DNA of 64,000 nucleotides from Phymatolithon calcareum (Eukaryota > Rhodophyta > Florideophyceae > Hapalidiales), in contig OZ345363.1 of the NCBI GenBank assembly GCA_977006965.1, positions 620,001-684,000 of the forward strand, written 5' to 3'. Shown here piece after piece: positions 40,756-52,046 of this stretch (its first letter is position 1; each line of letters begins with the position of its first letter). A model generated the notes under the pieces. That model ran no database searches and had not been told where the DNA came from. It saw only the letters and a list, made by a program, of their open reading frames with translations. Made by a program: the position numbers and the translations under genes.

Positions 40756-41838
40756 ATGTCCGCAGAAGATGAAAAGCACATGGAAATGTTCATAGGCTGC
40801 CAGTCTCTTGTATTAAGCCCTAGAGATGCGCACGTTTTCGTCGTCGTTTCAAGTAATGCAAAGAATGCCAAAACCTTCCACGAACTCATTCGAACCGAGA
40901 CAGTTTGTCAAGGACCCAATCCAAAATTCTGTACCTCATTCATTGTCCCCTACAATCTTTCCAAACCCCCCCAACGTTCAGCAATCTTTGAGGTCTACAT
41001 CCGCAAATCGGTAACCTCCGAGCGTCTCTCAGACCAGGAGAAACTTGCCCATGTCGCTGTACCTCTTCAGAGCATCCTTTCCGCGCCGGGCAATCATCTC
41101 AATGCTAAACTCGCCGCACCAACGGGCGGCACAAACGGTTTGCTGACCATCAGCGCGGAACCCGTGGACATGACCGACAAGGAAGCGCATTGCACCTTAG
41201 AGCTCGACGTACGAGCCGTTGCACTTCGCAAGAAAGATTGGTCACGCACCTTCATTCCGCAACGTTATGAATTGCTGCGAGCCCATGCACATCCAGACGC
41301 GCAAGGTATGACCGTTTGGCTGCCGGTACATCAGAGCGATCGGGTGAGCAAGTTGCAAAACGCAAGCCAGTTCATCGATTTCACTACTGCTTCCCTGTCG
41401 TATCGTCATCTTTGGAATGGGGACAAAAGTCGACGGCTGCGCATCGTACTGTCCAGCGGCAGTGCAAAGAGTGGGAGTTGTGAGGCAGATATCGGATATG
41501 TTGACCTCACTTGGAGGGAACTTTGTGAAATGGATTTGTCGGAAGATGTTTTCAAAATTCAGTGTGACGGTATGCCACAGGATGTGGGACATGTGAGGAT
41601 TGTGGAAGCGGAACCGACGGATTACGGAGGTTATTTCTCGTTATTGATGAATTACCGAGCGAGCGAAATGTTTTCGGTGGCGAATGAAACGTTGATCCAA
41701 AAGGCTATGTCTGGGGTGCTTAAGACGCCGAGGAAACCGACATTGAGAACTCCGAGAAGTATAAAGGGAGGCAGGAAAGCAACGATAGCACGGCATGTTA
41801 CGCCAGCAGATTTGTTCGCTACCAATTATTCGGACTGA
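40756..41838 (+). CDS. Two-C2-domain protein, copine-like N-terminal part
   Basis: 360 aa from ATG 40756, intronless. Residues about 8-135 resemble the first C2 domain of copines: MFIGCQSLVLSPRDAHVFVVV, then RTETVCQGPNPKFCTSFIVPY, the 'R-T-E..NPxF' block, then an EVYIRK strand and LAHVAVPLQSIL. A second C2-like region spans about 145-285 (ELDVRAVALRKKDW, CEADIGYVDLTWRELCEM). The copine vWA domain is absent. Most of the loop aspartates that bind calcium in C2 domains are not evident, so calcium-independent lipid or protein binding is more likely. The C-terminus is basic (KTPRKPTLRTPRSIKGGRK), possibly for membrane or nucleic-acid contact. The function is inferred. Confidence 0.7.
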   Translation: MSAEDEKHMEMFIGCQSLVLSPRDAHVFVVVSSNAKNAKTFHELIRTETVCQGPNPKFCTSFIVPYNLSKPPQRSAIFEVYIRKSVTSERLSDQEKLAHVAVPLQSILSAPGNHLNAKLAAPTGGTNGLLTISAEPVDMTDKEAHCTLELDVRAVALRKKDWSRTFIPQRYELLRAHAHPDAQGMTVWLPVHQSDRVSKLQNASQFIDFTTASLSYRHLWNGDKSRRLRIVLSSGSAKSGSCEADIGYVDLTWRELCEMDLSEDVFKIQCDGMPQDVGHVRIVEAEPTDYGGYFSLLMNYRASEMFSVANETLIQKAMSGVLKTPRKPTLRTPRSIKGGRKATIARHVTPADLFATNYSD

Positions 41839-44800
41839 GCAGTTTTTTGAAGTCTCTTGCTAGCGTAGAGGCAAAGCATTGCCATTGAAAGGTGCTGTGC
41901 GTAGGCGAAGAGAAAACTCAGGAACCGCTTTGTACCTGAGGCATCCCTTGTGCTTCTCTAAGTATTGGACAGGGACAATGGACGAAATGTAAAGTTTAGC
42001 ATTATGCTGTTCAAAATAAGGGCATGTAATGATGTATCCAATCTCTTCTGATCTTCGTCCCAGCTTCGTTTGTAGTGAATAATTCTTATGTTGAAGAAAG
42101 AGGCAATTGTGCCCCTAAATGCATCATATCGGACAGTTCCTGCCGTGGTTAAGACTCATTGCGCTCATGCCATCGCTCTATATCTGCATCAGAGTGGTCC
42201 ACGGCTTCGATAACTCGCTTGGACATCACGGGCATCGGCTTTCTCAACAGAAACCATGTCATAAAACAGCATTTATGAAGCATTGCTCGCAAGCATAATT
42301 TTGGACGCCAAGTACCTTACACAGCATTTCGTTCCCTCCACCGACGTGGTGGAAGTTCGCTTGGACGTTACGCAAATTAGACCTCTTGCGGCGTTATTAA
42401 TCTTACAGAAGAGGCTTGCGACTGACCTCAATCGTGCTCTCGTGAGCCACTAATATACCAAATTTACACCGCAAAAAGTCGGGGATTGACCCGATTCGGG
42501 AAGAACAGTCGATCGCGTCAGCGTGCTGTTAGTTTTAGTTTTGGCTCGCGGAGAGTTTGGCCTATCAGCAATAATCGAAAGGAAATGAATTTCTATTTTT
42601 TCCTTGGAGTACTTTCCCAACACGTTGACTCATGTGGGGCTGACTCACCGAATTTTATCCCACGGAGAAAAAGCCATTAGTTACACAGTTCATCATCAAG
42701 TTCATATCCGTTTCTGACTGATTGCTTAGACACTATTCAACATTCGCGCCCTTAAATCACATTTTCTCATTTGCACGTGCTCCATAGTTCCACCGAGCTG
42801 TTTTTCGTAGTTTTCTGCCTCGAAGTGAAAATTTTAGAGCAGTTTGCATTGATGAAGAAGGAAGAATTCTCCATTTTCTTCACTTTTTTACTGAGTTTCT
42901 CCAAATTATAACATCAGGCACTTTTTACTCACTGTCCACGTCGGAAAGGCTGTCTCCTCAGAGCTACTCTCACAGTACGAGAAAAGTCACTGCGACCTTG
43001 ATAGTGTATTCAATGATGGGGAGCCACCTTACCTTCGCACCGTGGCATCATGTGGACGGCATGTATGCAAAGGCAACCAGAAACCGGACGGGAGAGCGGA
43101 GCTTATTGCAAAGCTCGAAAGGGACGTTCACTCCGAAGTGAAATGCTGTAGACAACACACACGCTCTCTGCCCACTAGACTGACGATCGGAGATTTTTCA
43201 AGCTGCTACTATGGCTACTTGGCGAGGATTCCTCGAAATACTCATCCGTAGAGTAACCACAGACTGCGGCGCCCGAGACGCATATCGTCCAGATTTTCAC
43301 CACTCAGCGTCCAACCAGGGATAATATCCCCAGATTCAGACCTTCTAAATTCGATTTCCTAATGCCTTTAAAGGCAGAAACAGTGAAGCTGGCCAAAATG
43401 CGCTTCTATCGTTCTTCTGAGTATTTTTTTGAGAACGAAGGATGCCGTGGTTGGTGGATACGCCTTTTTCTGAGCAAAGAGATATGTTTACACAATTCTG
43501 GGGACCTATTTCTGTCGTCCACTTGCACTACACCGCGACGGAAACCCATCTAGCTGTATTGTACGGAACGTAAATGACATCTGTTCATATTTGCTGCTCA
43601 TCTAATAAGCTGTCGCATGCCACGCTAACTTTTTTTAGAGAGAAAATATTAAAGCGCCTTTTCCAGCTGTGAGAGACTCTCCTTCGAGTTGAACGTATAA
43701 ACATGGTCGGCAACACGAAACATGACCATGTCACACAAGACAGACTTTGAGATCCGATCCGAACAGCCCGATACGTCGACCACATTTCAAACCGACAGCT
43801 CTCGATTTTCCACTCGCGGTTTCCGAACACCTCTTCCAGTCATTGAAGCTGCTTTGATTTCGCAACTCGGGGCGTCCATTTACAGGACTGCGATTGTAGC
43901 CTTGTGCCGGAGGCTATTGTACATAGAGGAATGAATTTTAAGCTATCCGAAGGTCTGCACTCTGTGCAGAATTCAGAACAGTTATTCCCTCATTGTTCTG
44001 CCGCGGCAATGAAGATGCAGCTCAAGCGTGGTAAAGATTTCACCTTTACGGTGCTCCCAGAATCATCAATTCAAAAATGCTTTTAAGCATAACATATTAT
44101 GTTCCAATTCTTGTTACGGTAAAAGGAAAATCCCAACCCTTACGCTGGTCAGCATGTGCGCGTGCTCCGATTGTCACAGGGAGTAAAAGACCGCGCGGAA
44201 AGTTCAGATATCTTAGTCTCTGTCCGGGACCCAGGTTTCCTTATCTCAGAACAAATGGCACGCATGCGCCTCCTGCTCAGCTGCGGGGGTGGACATGTTC
44301 ACATTGAATGCGTTGAGGAGTAGACGAAGGGTTCCGGCAAGTCCTCGATGACCGACTTTATTTTTAGATCTTATATGGCTCGATTTATTTAGGTGCCGCC
44401 CTATAGCCAATCCGCACGTGGGACTAAGGGGCACTGACCAACCCTGGTCCGAGACCAAGCACCCCAATCATAAGTGCACTTATGACGAAACTGCCGTGAC
44501 TGACGATGACTCTCATGCCTGTACAGTACTTACAGTACAACATCCTCCTCTTGCACTATCCAATTTCCTGCATAGCCCCTAGCGCCACAAGGACACCGAA
44601 CTGCCGACCACGCCCTGCAATGACGATGCTTCACTCTTGGACAACGCTGGACAGAAGGGCGCGCAATGCAGCAACCTTGGGACCTTAACTGCACAGCAAT
44701 TACGTTGTCTCACAATTCGATGTCAACCCCGCCCCCAGTTGTGCGTCGCACGTTGACGTAGAAGTTGGCACTCTCGGGGCGGTCTGGCACTCGCAAGGAT

Positions 44801-45281
44801 GGACTGTTGCTCACCTACTTGATACCACCTCGCGAGAACACACTGTAGCGCTGTGGCAGGTCCTTTAGCCGCAAGGAAAGCGTTAGCGTTATCGACTGAG
44901 TGCACAAGGTGGAGTCGGAGCTGCTCTAAGGCAGACGGCTGAACTCTGCCGATCAGTACATACGGTGCTCCGTGAATTTGTAAACGATTTGATTGTCCAT
45001 TGGGGATGCGGCCGGTCGTGTATTGAGGAATGTCGGCTCTAACGGCAGATCGAAGTTGATCTGGGGTGATTTGCTATTGACATCAACACGTGCTGGGATG
45101 ACGCCGACTGAAATGAGTAGTAGAGAAACGCTGCACCGGAGCGAAGGCGCGTATTGGTTCAAAACTTGGCGGGCAGATGCGCGAGGCTAAGCGCGAATTG
45201 TGCGTGTGAATTGGTGTCGCCATTTCACACGTACAGTTCGCGTTTGGTCCACTCTTTCGGAAATGTGAGCACAATGCACTT
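41839..45281. other. Long gene-poor stretch
   Basis: Short ORFs only (for example 43,042-43,251 and 43,722-44,086 on plus); none is recognisable. TACTGTA-type words occur at 44,518-44,536. Confidence 0.4.
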
Positions 45282-45611
45282 CTATCGGTCTCCAAATTGC
45301 GTCGCCATATCGAGAGCCATCTTGGAGAGTTTGGTTGAAGGCGAGATGTGATATCTCGCCTTCAAGCAACGGTCCATAATACGAGCATGGGATATCCGTT
45401 TCCTCTGTAGACTGCCAGCAGCCAAGCGCGCGATGCTCTCAAGGCGGTTTTCAACGTCAAACACAAGTAACTGACGGCGCTGGATGCTGATGCGAAGGCG
45501 AAGAGAATCCTCCCATTGGACTGTTCCCAGAAACGCGACGCCCTGGTTGCGCGGGTGGTCGCAGATGGAACGCCACGCGTCGTAGAGTAGAGTAGTGGGA
45601 AACCGCACCAC
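45282..45611 (-). other. Unidentified ORF, possibly a retroelement fragment
   Basis: 109 codons. VAFLGTVQWEDSLRLRISIQ followed by a helical stretch is reminiscent of the 'FLG' segment after the RT palm in DIRS-like or similar elements. The match is weak and unsupported by other RT blocks. A perfect 13-bp stem (TTGAAGGCGAGAT, 45,335-45,365) lies in it. Confidence 0.2.
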
Positions 45612-47103
45612 GATTCTGCATTATGTTGACAAGATAATCTTGTGAAGAACTACAAGGAAATACTTCAGTTCCTTGGCAGGGTCCGGGGCAGTATGCACTA
45701 TGGCGGATAGACATCGCCCCGCTCAGCTCCCGATTCGATGGCGCGCAAGTGTTGATAATCAAAAGGCGGATCGGACTAATGAGGCAAACTTCACAGGCTT
45801 GTAACACACGACGTTAATCATTGCTCGGCGTGCGGCCAGCGCGCGCCACCTCGAGGACTAAAAGGTTAGCACGGCAAGTTCGTGGTGTCGTGAATCATTG
45901 TTCATTGTTCGTGAATACGTCAGTGGGCACAAAATTGCGATTTTTCTACTCAATCTAACGTGCATTTCAGTCGCCTTGCGACTTCTTGCGATCGCTGGCA
46001 TACACAAAATTGCACACATAAAATTACAACGGGAAAGTGCAATGGTCTAAATTACCGTACCAGTTTTCAATGAGGCGATACCGTAGATGTAAATTTGCAG
46101 CACACATGCTAAGTTTCGGAATCCGTATTGCAAGGTTCCACGACGCCTAAACGTTGCTAGATGGTTTTCTTAGAGACTGCTTTAGACCGAAGAGCGCTCC
46201 ACAAATTGCAACACTCGTCTCTCTGTTCTGTATGACACAGCTTTAAGTTTGTCCTTTCGATGCTTGCCTCTAGCCAAGGAAATGGAAACAGGTGTAATTA
46301 TTACCACTGTGATGATCTTGCGCGAGGTTCAGCAAGGACGAGATGCTATTAACCAGGCCAATAATTGTCTTTACACTGGCTATGTTTCCTGACATTTATC
46401 TGGGCGCACGCAGTAATTTCAAATTTTTTCACCGTTACTGTACTTTTCTTCACAATCGAAACGAACTACAGTACAGTATTTTGCCACATTGGGAAGGGAA
46501 TGCGAAGCAAACTTTACGTGTTTGCCGGGCATTGGGAAGAGAATTCGAAGCAAAGCGCTGTCGCAGTATGATACATAACCACCTCATTGCCGCCATGATG
46601 ATGATGATGTCCGAGGCACTCAGCGATATCTTTGAGTGTTCCTGTAATCAGTATGATAGCGTCTCTCCTTCATTTAAGTACTGTAGTTCTGGTGTCTACC
46701 AGAGAATCGAAAAATGCCATCGAAGTATCATAGCATATGATATGATACGGAAAGTGGGAGAAATTTTTACCTTCATAGAAACAGCCCAAGTATCACTGTG
46801 TATTTTTTTTCGATATTAAAGAATATTCGAACAATAATAACTGTGCCGTCGCCTTCGTATCGGCATACGTGGCATGCCGTGCCGCAAGGGCAGGGACAAC
46901 AAATCGCTCCGTTTTTTTAAAAAAAAGACCTCGCGATCAGCGCCTCAACGCGCCACCTCATACAAGAACTGCGCAGCTCTGCACTGTACAGTATGGCTTT
47001 GCAGCATCATGCTGCAAAGTATGATTCTTTACAAGTGAAGGCTCTTTAAGTCGCCCGCCCACCCACATGTGTACCACCCTCCACGTGGTGCTGCATCATG
47101 CCG
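45612..47103. other. Gene-poor stretch
   Basis: No gene. TACTGTA/TACAGTA words lie at about 46,437, 46,469, 46,678 and 46,983. A hairpin with 10-bp perfect arms (CTTTGCAGCA/TGCTGCAAAG) lies at 46,997-47,019. Confidence 0.45.
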
Positions 47104-47327
47104 GTTTATTGCCATCTTGAAACGAATGCCTGTGCATCCTGCAAGCGTTCTACGTACTTGAGGGTAGAGACGAAGGTCGTCTCACAATTGGGCGCACGCA
47201 ATGTACTGGGAGTCCAGTAGGTCGCCTCCTTCAGCATGTGCTGATGGGTATTTAACATGCCATCTATCCATCTCACACCGCGTCTCCAGCAGCAACCATT
47301 CCTAAGCATGGCAGAGCTAATTTCCAA
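47104..47327. repeat. Left arm of an inverted duplication around the Cip1-like locus
   Basis: Reverse complement of about 49,075-49,303. Read on the minus strand, both arms encode an open 70-residue frame with the same core (NGCCWRRGVRWIDGM, NTHQHMLKEAT). The arms differ at many codons, mostly non-synonymously, so this ORF may not be a selected protein. The arm includes the 5' flank of the Cip1-like gene. Confidence 0.85.
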
Positions 47328-47328
47328 G

Positions 47329-48441
47329 ATGGCAAATCATTCAGCTCTTCTCCTTCTGCTGCTATGTGTCCTAACTCCTGTGTCGGTCTCATGTCCACTA
47401 ACTACCACCACCACCACCACTGCCATCAGCAACAAAAAGGCAGTTCCGATTTGCTGCTTCTATTCAGCCGAACCAGACAAATGCAGTTCGTGCTCGTCGA
47501 AAGCGCTAGACGGTTCCTGGTGCGCTGAATCGGCGGATCGCTGCACGCAATGCCATGGAACGTGGTGCCCTTCTTCGCCACACCAAAAAGCTCGTGCCCC
47601 GCCATCTTATTCTCTGCACCCTGTACCTACTACCGCTCAAGTATCTCCTGCCGCTCCTTCACCCCCTCCTTCCCCTCTACCTGCCCCGCCAGCGCAATCG
47701 TCAGCTCCAACCACAAAGGCTATCACATCTCCTTCCACTCCGCCTAAGTCATCTGAATGCGGTGCTTCTGCCATCTTCTGCGAGGACTTTGAGTCCCTTC
47801 CCGTGGGCTCCAACGTCGAAAGCACTAAGTGGCGCCTGGAAGGAAGTGCCTCTATCACCGGCACTGGTGCCCGCGGCACCCGAGCGCTCTACTTGAATCC
47901 CACCGGCGGTAAATTTGGTCGTCTTGTTGTGGATAATTTCTCACCGCCTGGTAACTCTTTCTACGGTCGCATGTACACAAAGGTCGACAAGTTTGCAACT
48001 GGACCTCCATTCGCTCATTTCGTCATGACAGAGGTTCTTGGCAAGCAGGGAGAGGAGCGGTTGCGTCCCATCGGTGGACAGTATGTCCTGGATGGTCCCA
48101 CAGATGGAGTTAGTTTGTGGGGTGTTGGGTCTGACGGAGGTCAGACTGGTGACTGGACGTCGTGGCAGAAGACAGCACCTACCACGGACGGTGTGTGGAC
48201 TTGTCTTGAATGGGAGATGCTGTCCGCTGATAACTCTGTCAAAGTTTGGATTGACGGGAAATCGAAACCGGAACTTAGTGTGTCTACTAAGAAGCATGGG
48301 GGAAGGGGAGATCTTATCTTTCCGAAATTTGAGAGCATTTGGTTCGGATGGTGGGTCTTCCAAGGAGATACGACGCCGGCACAGTTTGATGTCTATATTG
48401 ACGACATTGTGTTGGGTACGGAGCGCGTTGGCTGCAAGTAA
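47329..48441 (+). CDS. Secreted Cip1-like protein with Cys-rich module
   Basis: 370 aa from ATG 47329. This start is preferred over 47257 because it begins the signal peptide (MANHSALLLLLLCVLTPVSV) and is conserved in the downstream copies. Layout: signal peptide; Thr run; an eight-cysteine module at about 42-81 ending WCAESADRCTQCHGTWCP, the kind attached to polysaccharide-active proteins in algae and oomycetes; a Pro/Ser/Thr linker; and a C-terminal domain of about 210 residues from CEDFESLPVG to VLGTERVGC. That domain matches the Cip1 family (concanavalin-like fold; fungal Cip1 has been linked to glucuronan cleavage). Conserved pieces include SFYGRMYTKVDKF, GVWTCLEWEML and FDVYIDDIVLGTERVGC. 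Likely secreted and acting on a cell-wall polysaccharide; the substrate is unknown. Confidence 0.78.
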   Translation: MANHSALLLLLLCVLTPVSVSCPLTTTTTTTAISNKKAVPICCFYSAEPDKCSSCSSKALDGSWCAESADRCTQCHGTWCPSSPHQKARAPPSYSLHPVPTTAQVSPAAPSPPPSPLPAPPAQSSAPTTKAITSPSTPPKSSECGASAIFCEDFESLPVGSNVESTKWRLEGSASITGTGARGTRALYLNPTGGKFGRLVVDNFSPPGNSFYGRMYTKVDKFATGPPFAHFVMTEVLGKQGEERLRPIGGQYVLDGPTDGVSLWGVGSDGGQTGDWTSWQKTAPTTDGVWTCLEWEMLSADNSVKVWIDGKSKPELSVSTKKHGGRGDLIFPKFESIWFGWWVFQGDTTPAQFDVYIDDIVLGTERVGCK

Positions 48442-48533
48442 AGAGTAGCAGCATCTCCTAAAGTGCTGACAATTAAGATTTCCCCTTTTCTTGACAACAA
48501 CAACTCCGGGCCACGAGAGTGCCAATTTCAACC

Positions 48534-48947
48534 ATGCCAAATCATTTAGCTCTTCTCGTTCTGGTGCTATGTCTCCGATTTTTGCCGGTCTCATGTCCAC
48601 AAAGCACCACAACCACTACCACCGAAAAGGCAGTTCCGATTTGCTGCTTCTATTCAACCGAATTGGACATATGCAATTCGTGCTCGTCGAACACGATGGA
48701 TGTTTCCTGGTGTGCTGAATCGGCAGATCGCTGCAATCACTTCCATGGAACTTGGTGCCCTTCTTCGCCGCACTAAAAATTTCGTGCCCCTGCTTCTTAT
48801 TCTCGACACCCTGTACCTACTACCGCTCAAGTACCTCCTGCCGCTCCTACCCCTCTACCTTCCTCCCCAGCGCAATCGCCTATGCCAACCACAAAGCCAG
48901 TCACATCTCCTCCCGCTCCGCCCAAGTCATCCGGTTTGGCTGAATAG
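48534..48947 (+). pseudogene. Truncated copy of the Cip1-like gene
   Basis: From ATG 48534 it repeats the signal peptide, Thr run and Cys-rich module (CCFYSTELDICNSCSS..), then hits TAA at 48774. The linker continues in frame to TAG at 48945-48947. The whole Cip1 domain is missing. One module cysteine is replaced by Phe (NHF for TQC). With its stop it would make an 80-residue secreted peptide consisting of the Cys-rich module alone. Probably a pseudogene, but a secreted binding-only product cannot be excluded. Confidence 0.8.
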
Positions 48948-49025
48948 ACGCAGCAAATCGGAACTGTCTTTTCGGTGGTGGTGGTGGAACAAAAACTCCT
49001 GACCACGGCAGTGCCAATTTAAACC

Positions 49026-49078
49026 ATGCCAAATCACTCAGCTCTTCTCCTTCTGACGCGCTGAGTGATTTGACATGG
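49026..49078. repeat. Third gene-start fragment folded back on itself
   Basis: ATG 49026 repeats the first eight codons (MPNHSALLLL). About 25 nt on, the same start is repeated in inverted orientation (GCTGAGTGATTTGACATGG), leading into the right inverted arm. This is the fold-back point of the palindromic locus. Confidence 0.8.
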
Positions 49079-49303
49079 ATGAAAATGTCGTGGCCAGGAA
49101 TGGCTGTTGTTGGAGACGTGGTGTGAGATGGATAGATGGCATGTTTAATACCCATCAGCACATGCTGAAGGAAGCAACCGACTGGACTCCCAGTGCGTTG
49201 CGTGCACCCAATTATGAGACGACCTTCGTCTCTATCTTCGGGTACGTAGAACGCTTGCGGGATGCACAGGCATTCGCTTCAAGATCGCAATAAACCGGCA
49301 TGT
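49075..49303. repeat. Right arm of the inverted duplication
   Basis: Partner of 47,104-47,327. It carries the 5' flank of the Cip1-like gene in opposite orientation, plus an inverted start codon region. Confidence 0.85.
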
Positions 49304-50699
49304 TGCAGAACCACGTGGAGCTTAGCGTCTGGTAAGAAGCAAATTACCGCAAATCTTCTCACCTCGAACAGCTCGCATGTTCGGCTACTGATTTCATTTT
49401 ATACTGGAAGTGTTCTTCACAGCAATACTTGGACAAAAAATTTCCTTTTCCTCAACACGCGAGAAACAAAGAAGTAACAAGCAGTTTGTTCGTCGACAAA
49501 AACCTTAGTTTCATCGACAAGAACGCAGCATTTCGGGCTGCAAGAGCTTTATTCTTGTTATGCAGAACTGGTCGTATATTATTGCCAGGACATTAAGGTT
49601 ACTGGAGTAGTAAGTTGGAATAGTGTTGAAGCCCCGGTAACTGCAGAGAATACTTGAAAAGGTGGCTTCCAACATTCGAAATGGACTATTTTTCAATTAT
49701 TTTAACAAAAAATCTACATAATATATTCAAAAAAGTAGGATGTCCAATTCGGTCCAAATGTTGTCCAGTATTGGATATTTAGTACTGCAGGTTAAGGTAT
49801 ATCACAGAAAGGTATCACTGGTATCTTTCTGGGTAACAAGATAGCCGTTCGGGAAAAGTATTTCCTTCCTGGTTGTAGATAAAGAAGTTGCTCAAAGTAA
49901 GAAGAGTAAAAAGTCAGAAATCAAATCTCGCCCCAGAGCACGGCCGAAATTAACCTGCAGCCGGAGAATCCGAGAAGCACCTAACGTGCTAACTGGAAGA
50001 CGCTGAACATTGATGGTAGGTTGTCAAAGCGCATCACGGTTCGTGATGTGCAGCAGCATTCACCAGCGTGCCTTTACAAATTAAGCCCTAGTTAAAGTAA
50101 CAACGTCTTTTATGTATGCTTGGTAAGTTGGGTCTTCAACAATCAACGGCTCGGAGCTCGACATTCGCCCAGGGATAGTGTTGGAACGTACATTAAGCAA
50201 TCAATGAAGTTTGACTCAGGCAAGTACAACAACAACTACTTGTCCGTGTCGCACAAAGCCCTATGGAGAGCGCGACGATCAGGATATTCGACACCCCCTT
50301 TCCGCGGTAGCACGACAGAGCGAAGTCGAACGCGAGTTGTAGTCGCATCTTGTAGGACCGTACCGGCGGACGGCTGAAATAGGAGGGAAAGAAAGAGAAA
50401 GATAGGACGAGAACAAACAGAACGTAGAGCTTTACCGGAGTAGGTTGCGTAACGACAATGGCAACGCGTTGATCCGAAATCGGGATCAGTCAGCGATGGA
50501 GCCGGAATCGCAGAGCCCAGTGCCTCCTTGGTTCCTCTCCGAAACCGGCAGTCACTATGACTATAATAATGCTCAGTAGATAAAGTAAACTGCCTACAGA
50601 AAGGGGGACGGTTGAAAGGATACTAACTCACGGAACATTGCACTACACGGCCCCCTCCTCAAAGGCGAGCACAGTGAGCCTCAAAATATATGAGGAATT
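49304..50699. other. Gene-free stretch
   Basis: AT-rich to about 49,900, then mixed. A short frame from 50,494 (MEPESQSPVPPWFLSETG) could be the start of a retroelement gag, but nothing follows. No LTR is recognised. Confidence 0.35.
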
Positions 50700-52046
50700 A
50701 TGAGGTCCATATTTAGATCCCGGGGTCTGGACGATAACCCTTGCGCGACCGCGGATCATCTCGAATCCTTGATTACAAGCCCGTGTACGGGGAGAGAAAA
50801 ATCGAGTACTCTCCGCGGGAAAACCCCTGAAATCAGGAAAAAACACCGGAAAATAGGGCGTCAATCCTTTTTCACAATATTTCCCATCCACTTTTGGTGC
50901 AGACGGCTAACGTGCGGACATTTCTGGCACAATTTTCCTCCTCCCGAAGATGGGGCGACCCCCGCGTTTATCCTTGAACAATTATTGCCGTGCACGGGGT
51001 GCAGGATGGACGAAAATCTTGGGTTTGTTCCCGGTCCGGCAGCTAACGACACTCGCGAAACTCGCGAACGATGGGCGACATGGGCAGAACTCAGCAGAAC
51101 GACGCTAACCACGTCACCTGAGCTATACTGCCACGCGCCCTGGTTTCTGCCGCATGGTTTGGTTAACCTGCGTCTTTTGTCAACGTACGCGAATGACAGT
51201 GGTTACCTGCCGCGCGGCACTCACATCGGCTCCACCGAAAGCTGGGCCTGGAGGGCCCACGTGGCGGTCCCAAGTGAATCTCTGAAAATCAGCCACACAT
51301 CCGTGAACCAGGCGCAGTTTACCCGGGAGCGGGAAAAGTACGTGAAAGCCGTCGGCATGCACGTCATGTCATCCCAGCACCAGCGTCTGATACCAAGAGT
51401 GGCCCCACCATTTGAAACATGGGAAGTACACGAGGATGTGCAGTATCCGTACTGTGAGAGTCTCGCGCGTTTTTCGCCCGACGATTTGTTTGCACTCGGG
51501 GAGGACTGGGACAGGGTGCCTTTCGCGAGCAACTCGGTTTTGATGCTAGAGCAACGGCCCCTTCCACCCGGACTTCGAGACATGGCGAAAAGCGACGAAC
51601 CCGGTGGATTGTTTGATACCAGCGGTCGGGATTTACGAAAGTGGCGAAGCAAAATCGGATATTTCATCTCGAGGCATTGCCTCGAAATCGGGCATTTCGA
51701 GCACGACCAGTTCGGGGGCAGGTTTGTTCCTCTTCCAATATGGTGGACGAACATAGTGGTACCCAACGATGTTTACGCGTTACTCGGTCCTGTCTTTTCC
51801 TACCGCTCTGCCATGATCATAGACAGTTTCCCGGAGTCGAGGCTCTGGCCTGTCGTTGTTACGGAATTCGGAGTCAATGTCTCCGCCTGGCTGATCTGGG
51901 AGACATACGACCGGTGGAGGCTGTGGAAGTTTCTCGACACACTAATATCCGCATTCAACCGCCTGGACCTTAGCGAAAGGCTGAACGGGCATGAAAAAGT
52001 AGCAGAGTTACGCCGTCTGTCCTTGAAAATTTCGTCCCAGGATTGA
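50700..52046 (+). CDS. Orphan 448-aa protein
   Basis: Open from ATG 50700 to 52046 without introns and GC-rich compared with its flanks. The first 80 residues may be untranslated sequence; the more protein-like part begins near residue 70 (CGHFWHNFPPPEDG..LLPCTGCR, with Cys and His that could bind metal). Beyond it are ELYCHAPWFLPHGLVNLRLL, PRGTHIGSTESWAWRAHV, a Trp/Tyr-rich core (LPIWWTNIVVPNDVYALL) and a helical end (TYDRWRLWKFLDTLISAFNR). The composition is that of a folded protein. I cannot assign any family. It lies downstream of a decayed gypsy pol on the opposite strand, so it may be cargo, part of another mobile element, or a captured gene. Confidence 0.55.
   Translation: MRSIFRSRGLDDNPCATADHLESLITSPCTGREKSSTLRGKTPEIRKKHRKIGRQSFFTIFPIHFWCRRLTCGHFWHNFPPPEDGATPAFILEQLLPCTGCRMDENLGFVPGPAANDTRETRERWATWAELSRTTLTTSPELYCHAPWFLPHGLVNLRLLSTYANDSGYLPRGTHIGSTESWAWRAHVAVPSESLKISHTSVNQAQFTREREKYVKAVGMHVMSSQHQRLIPRVAPPFETWEVHEDVQYPYCESLARFSPDDLFALGEDWDRVPFASNSVLMLEQRPLPPGLRDMAKSDEPGGLFDTSGRDLRKWRSKIGYFISRHCLEIGHFEHDQFGGRFVPLPIWWTNIVVPNDVYALLGPVFSYRSAMIIDSFPESRLWPVVVTEFGVNVSAWLIWETYDRWRLWKFLDTLISAFNRLDLSERLNGHEKVAELRRLSLKISSQD

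Noticed and set aside
46907-46930. T-run/A-run as a transcription terminator
   Set aside because: In a eukaryotic intergenic region with no adjacent gene, a homopolymer palindrome is not evidence of termination.
51221-51766. 181-codon minus-strand ORF
   Set aside because: Antisense of the orphan 448-aa ORF, which has the better composition.
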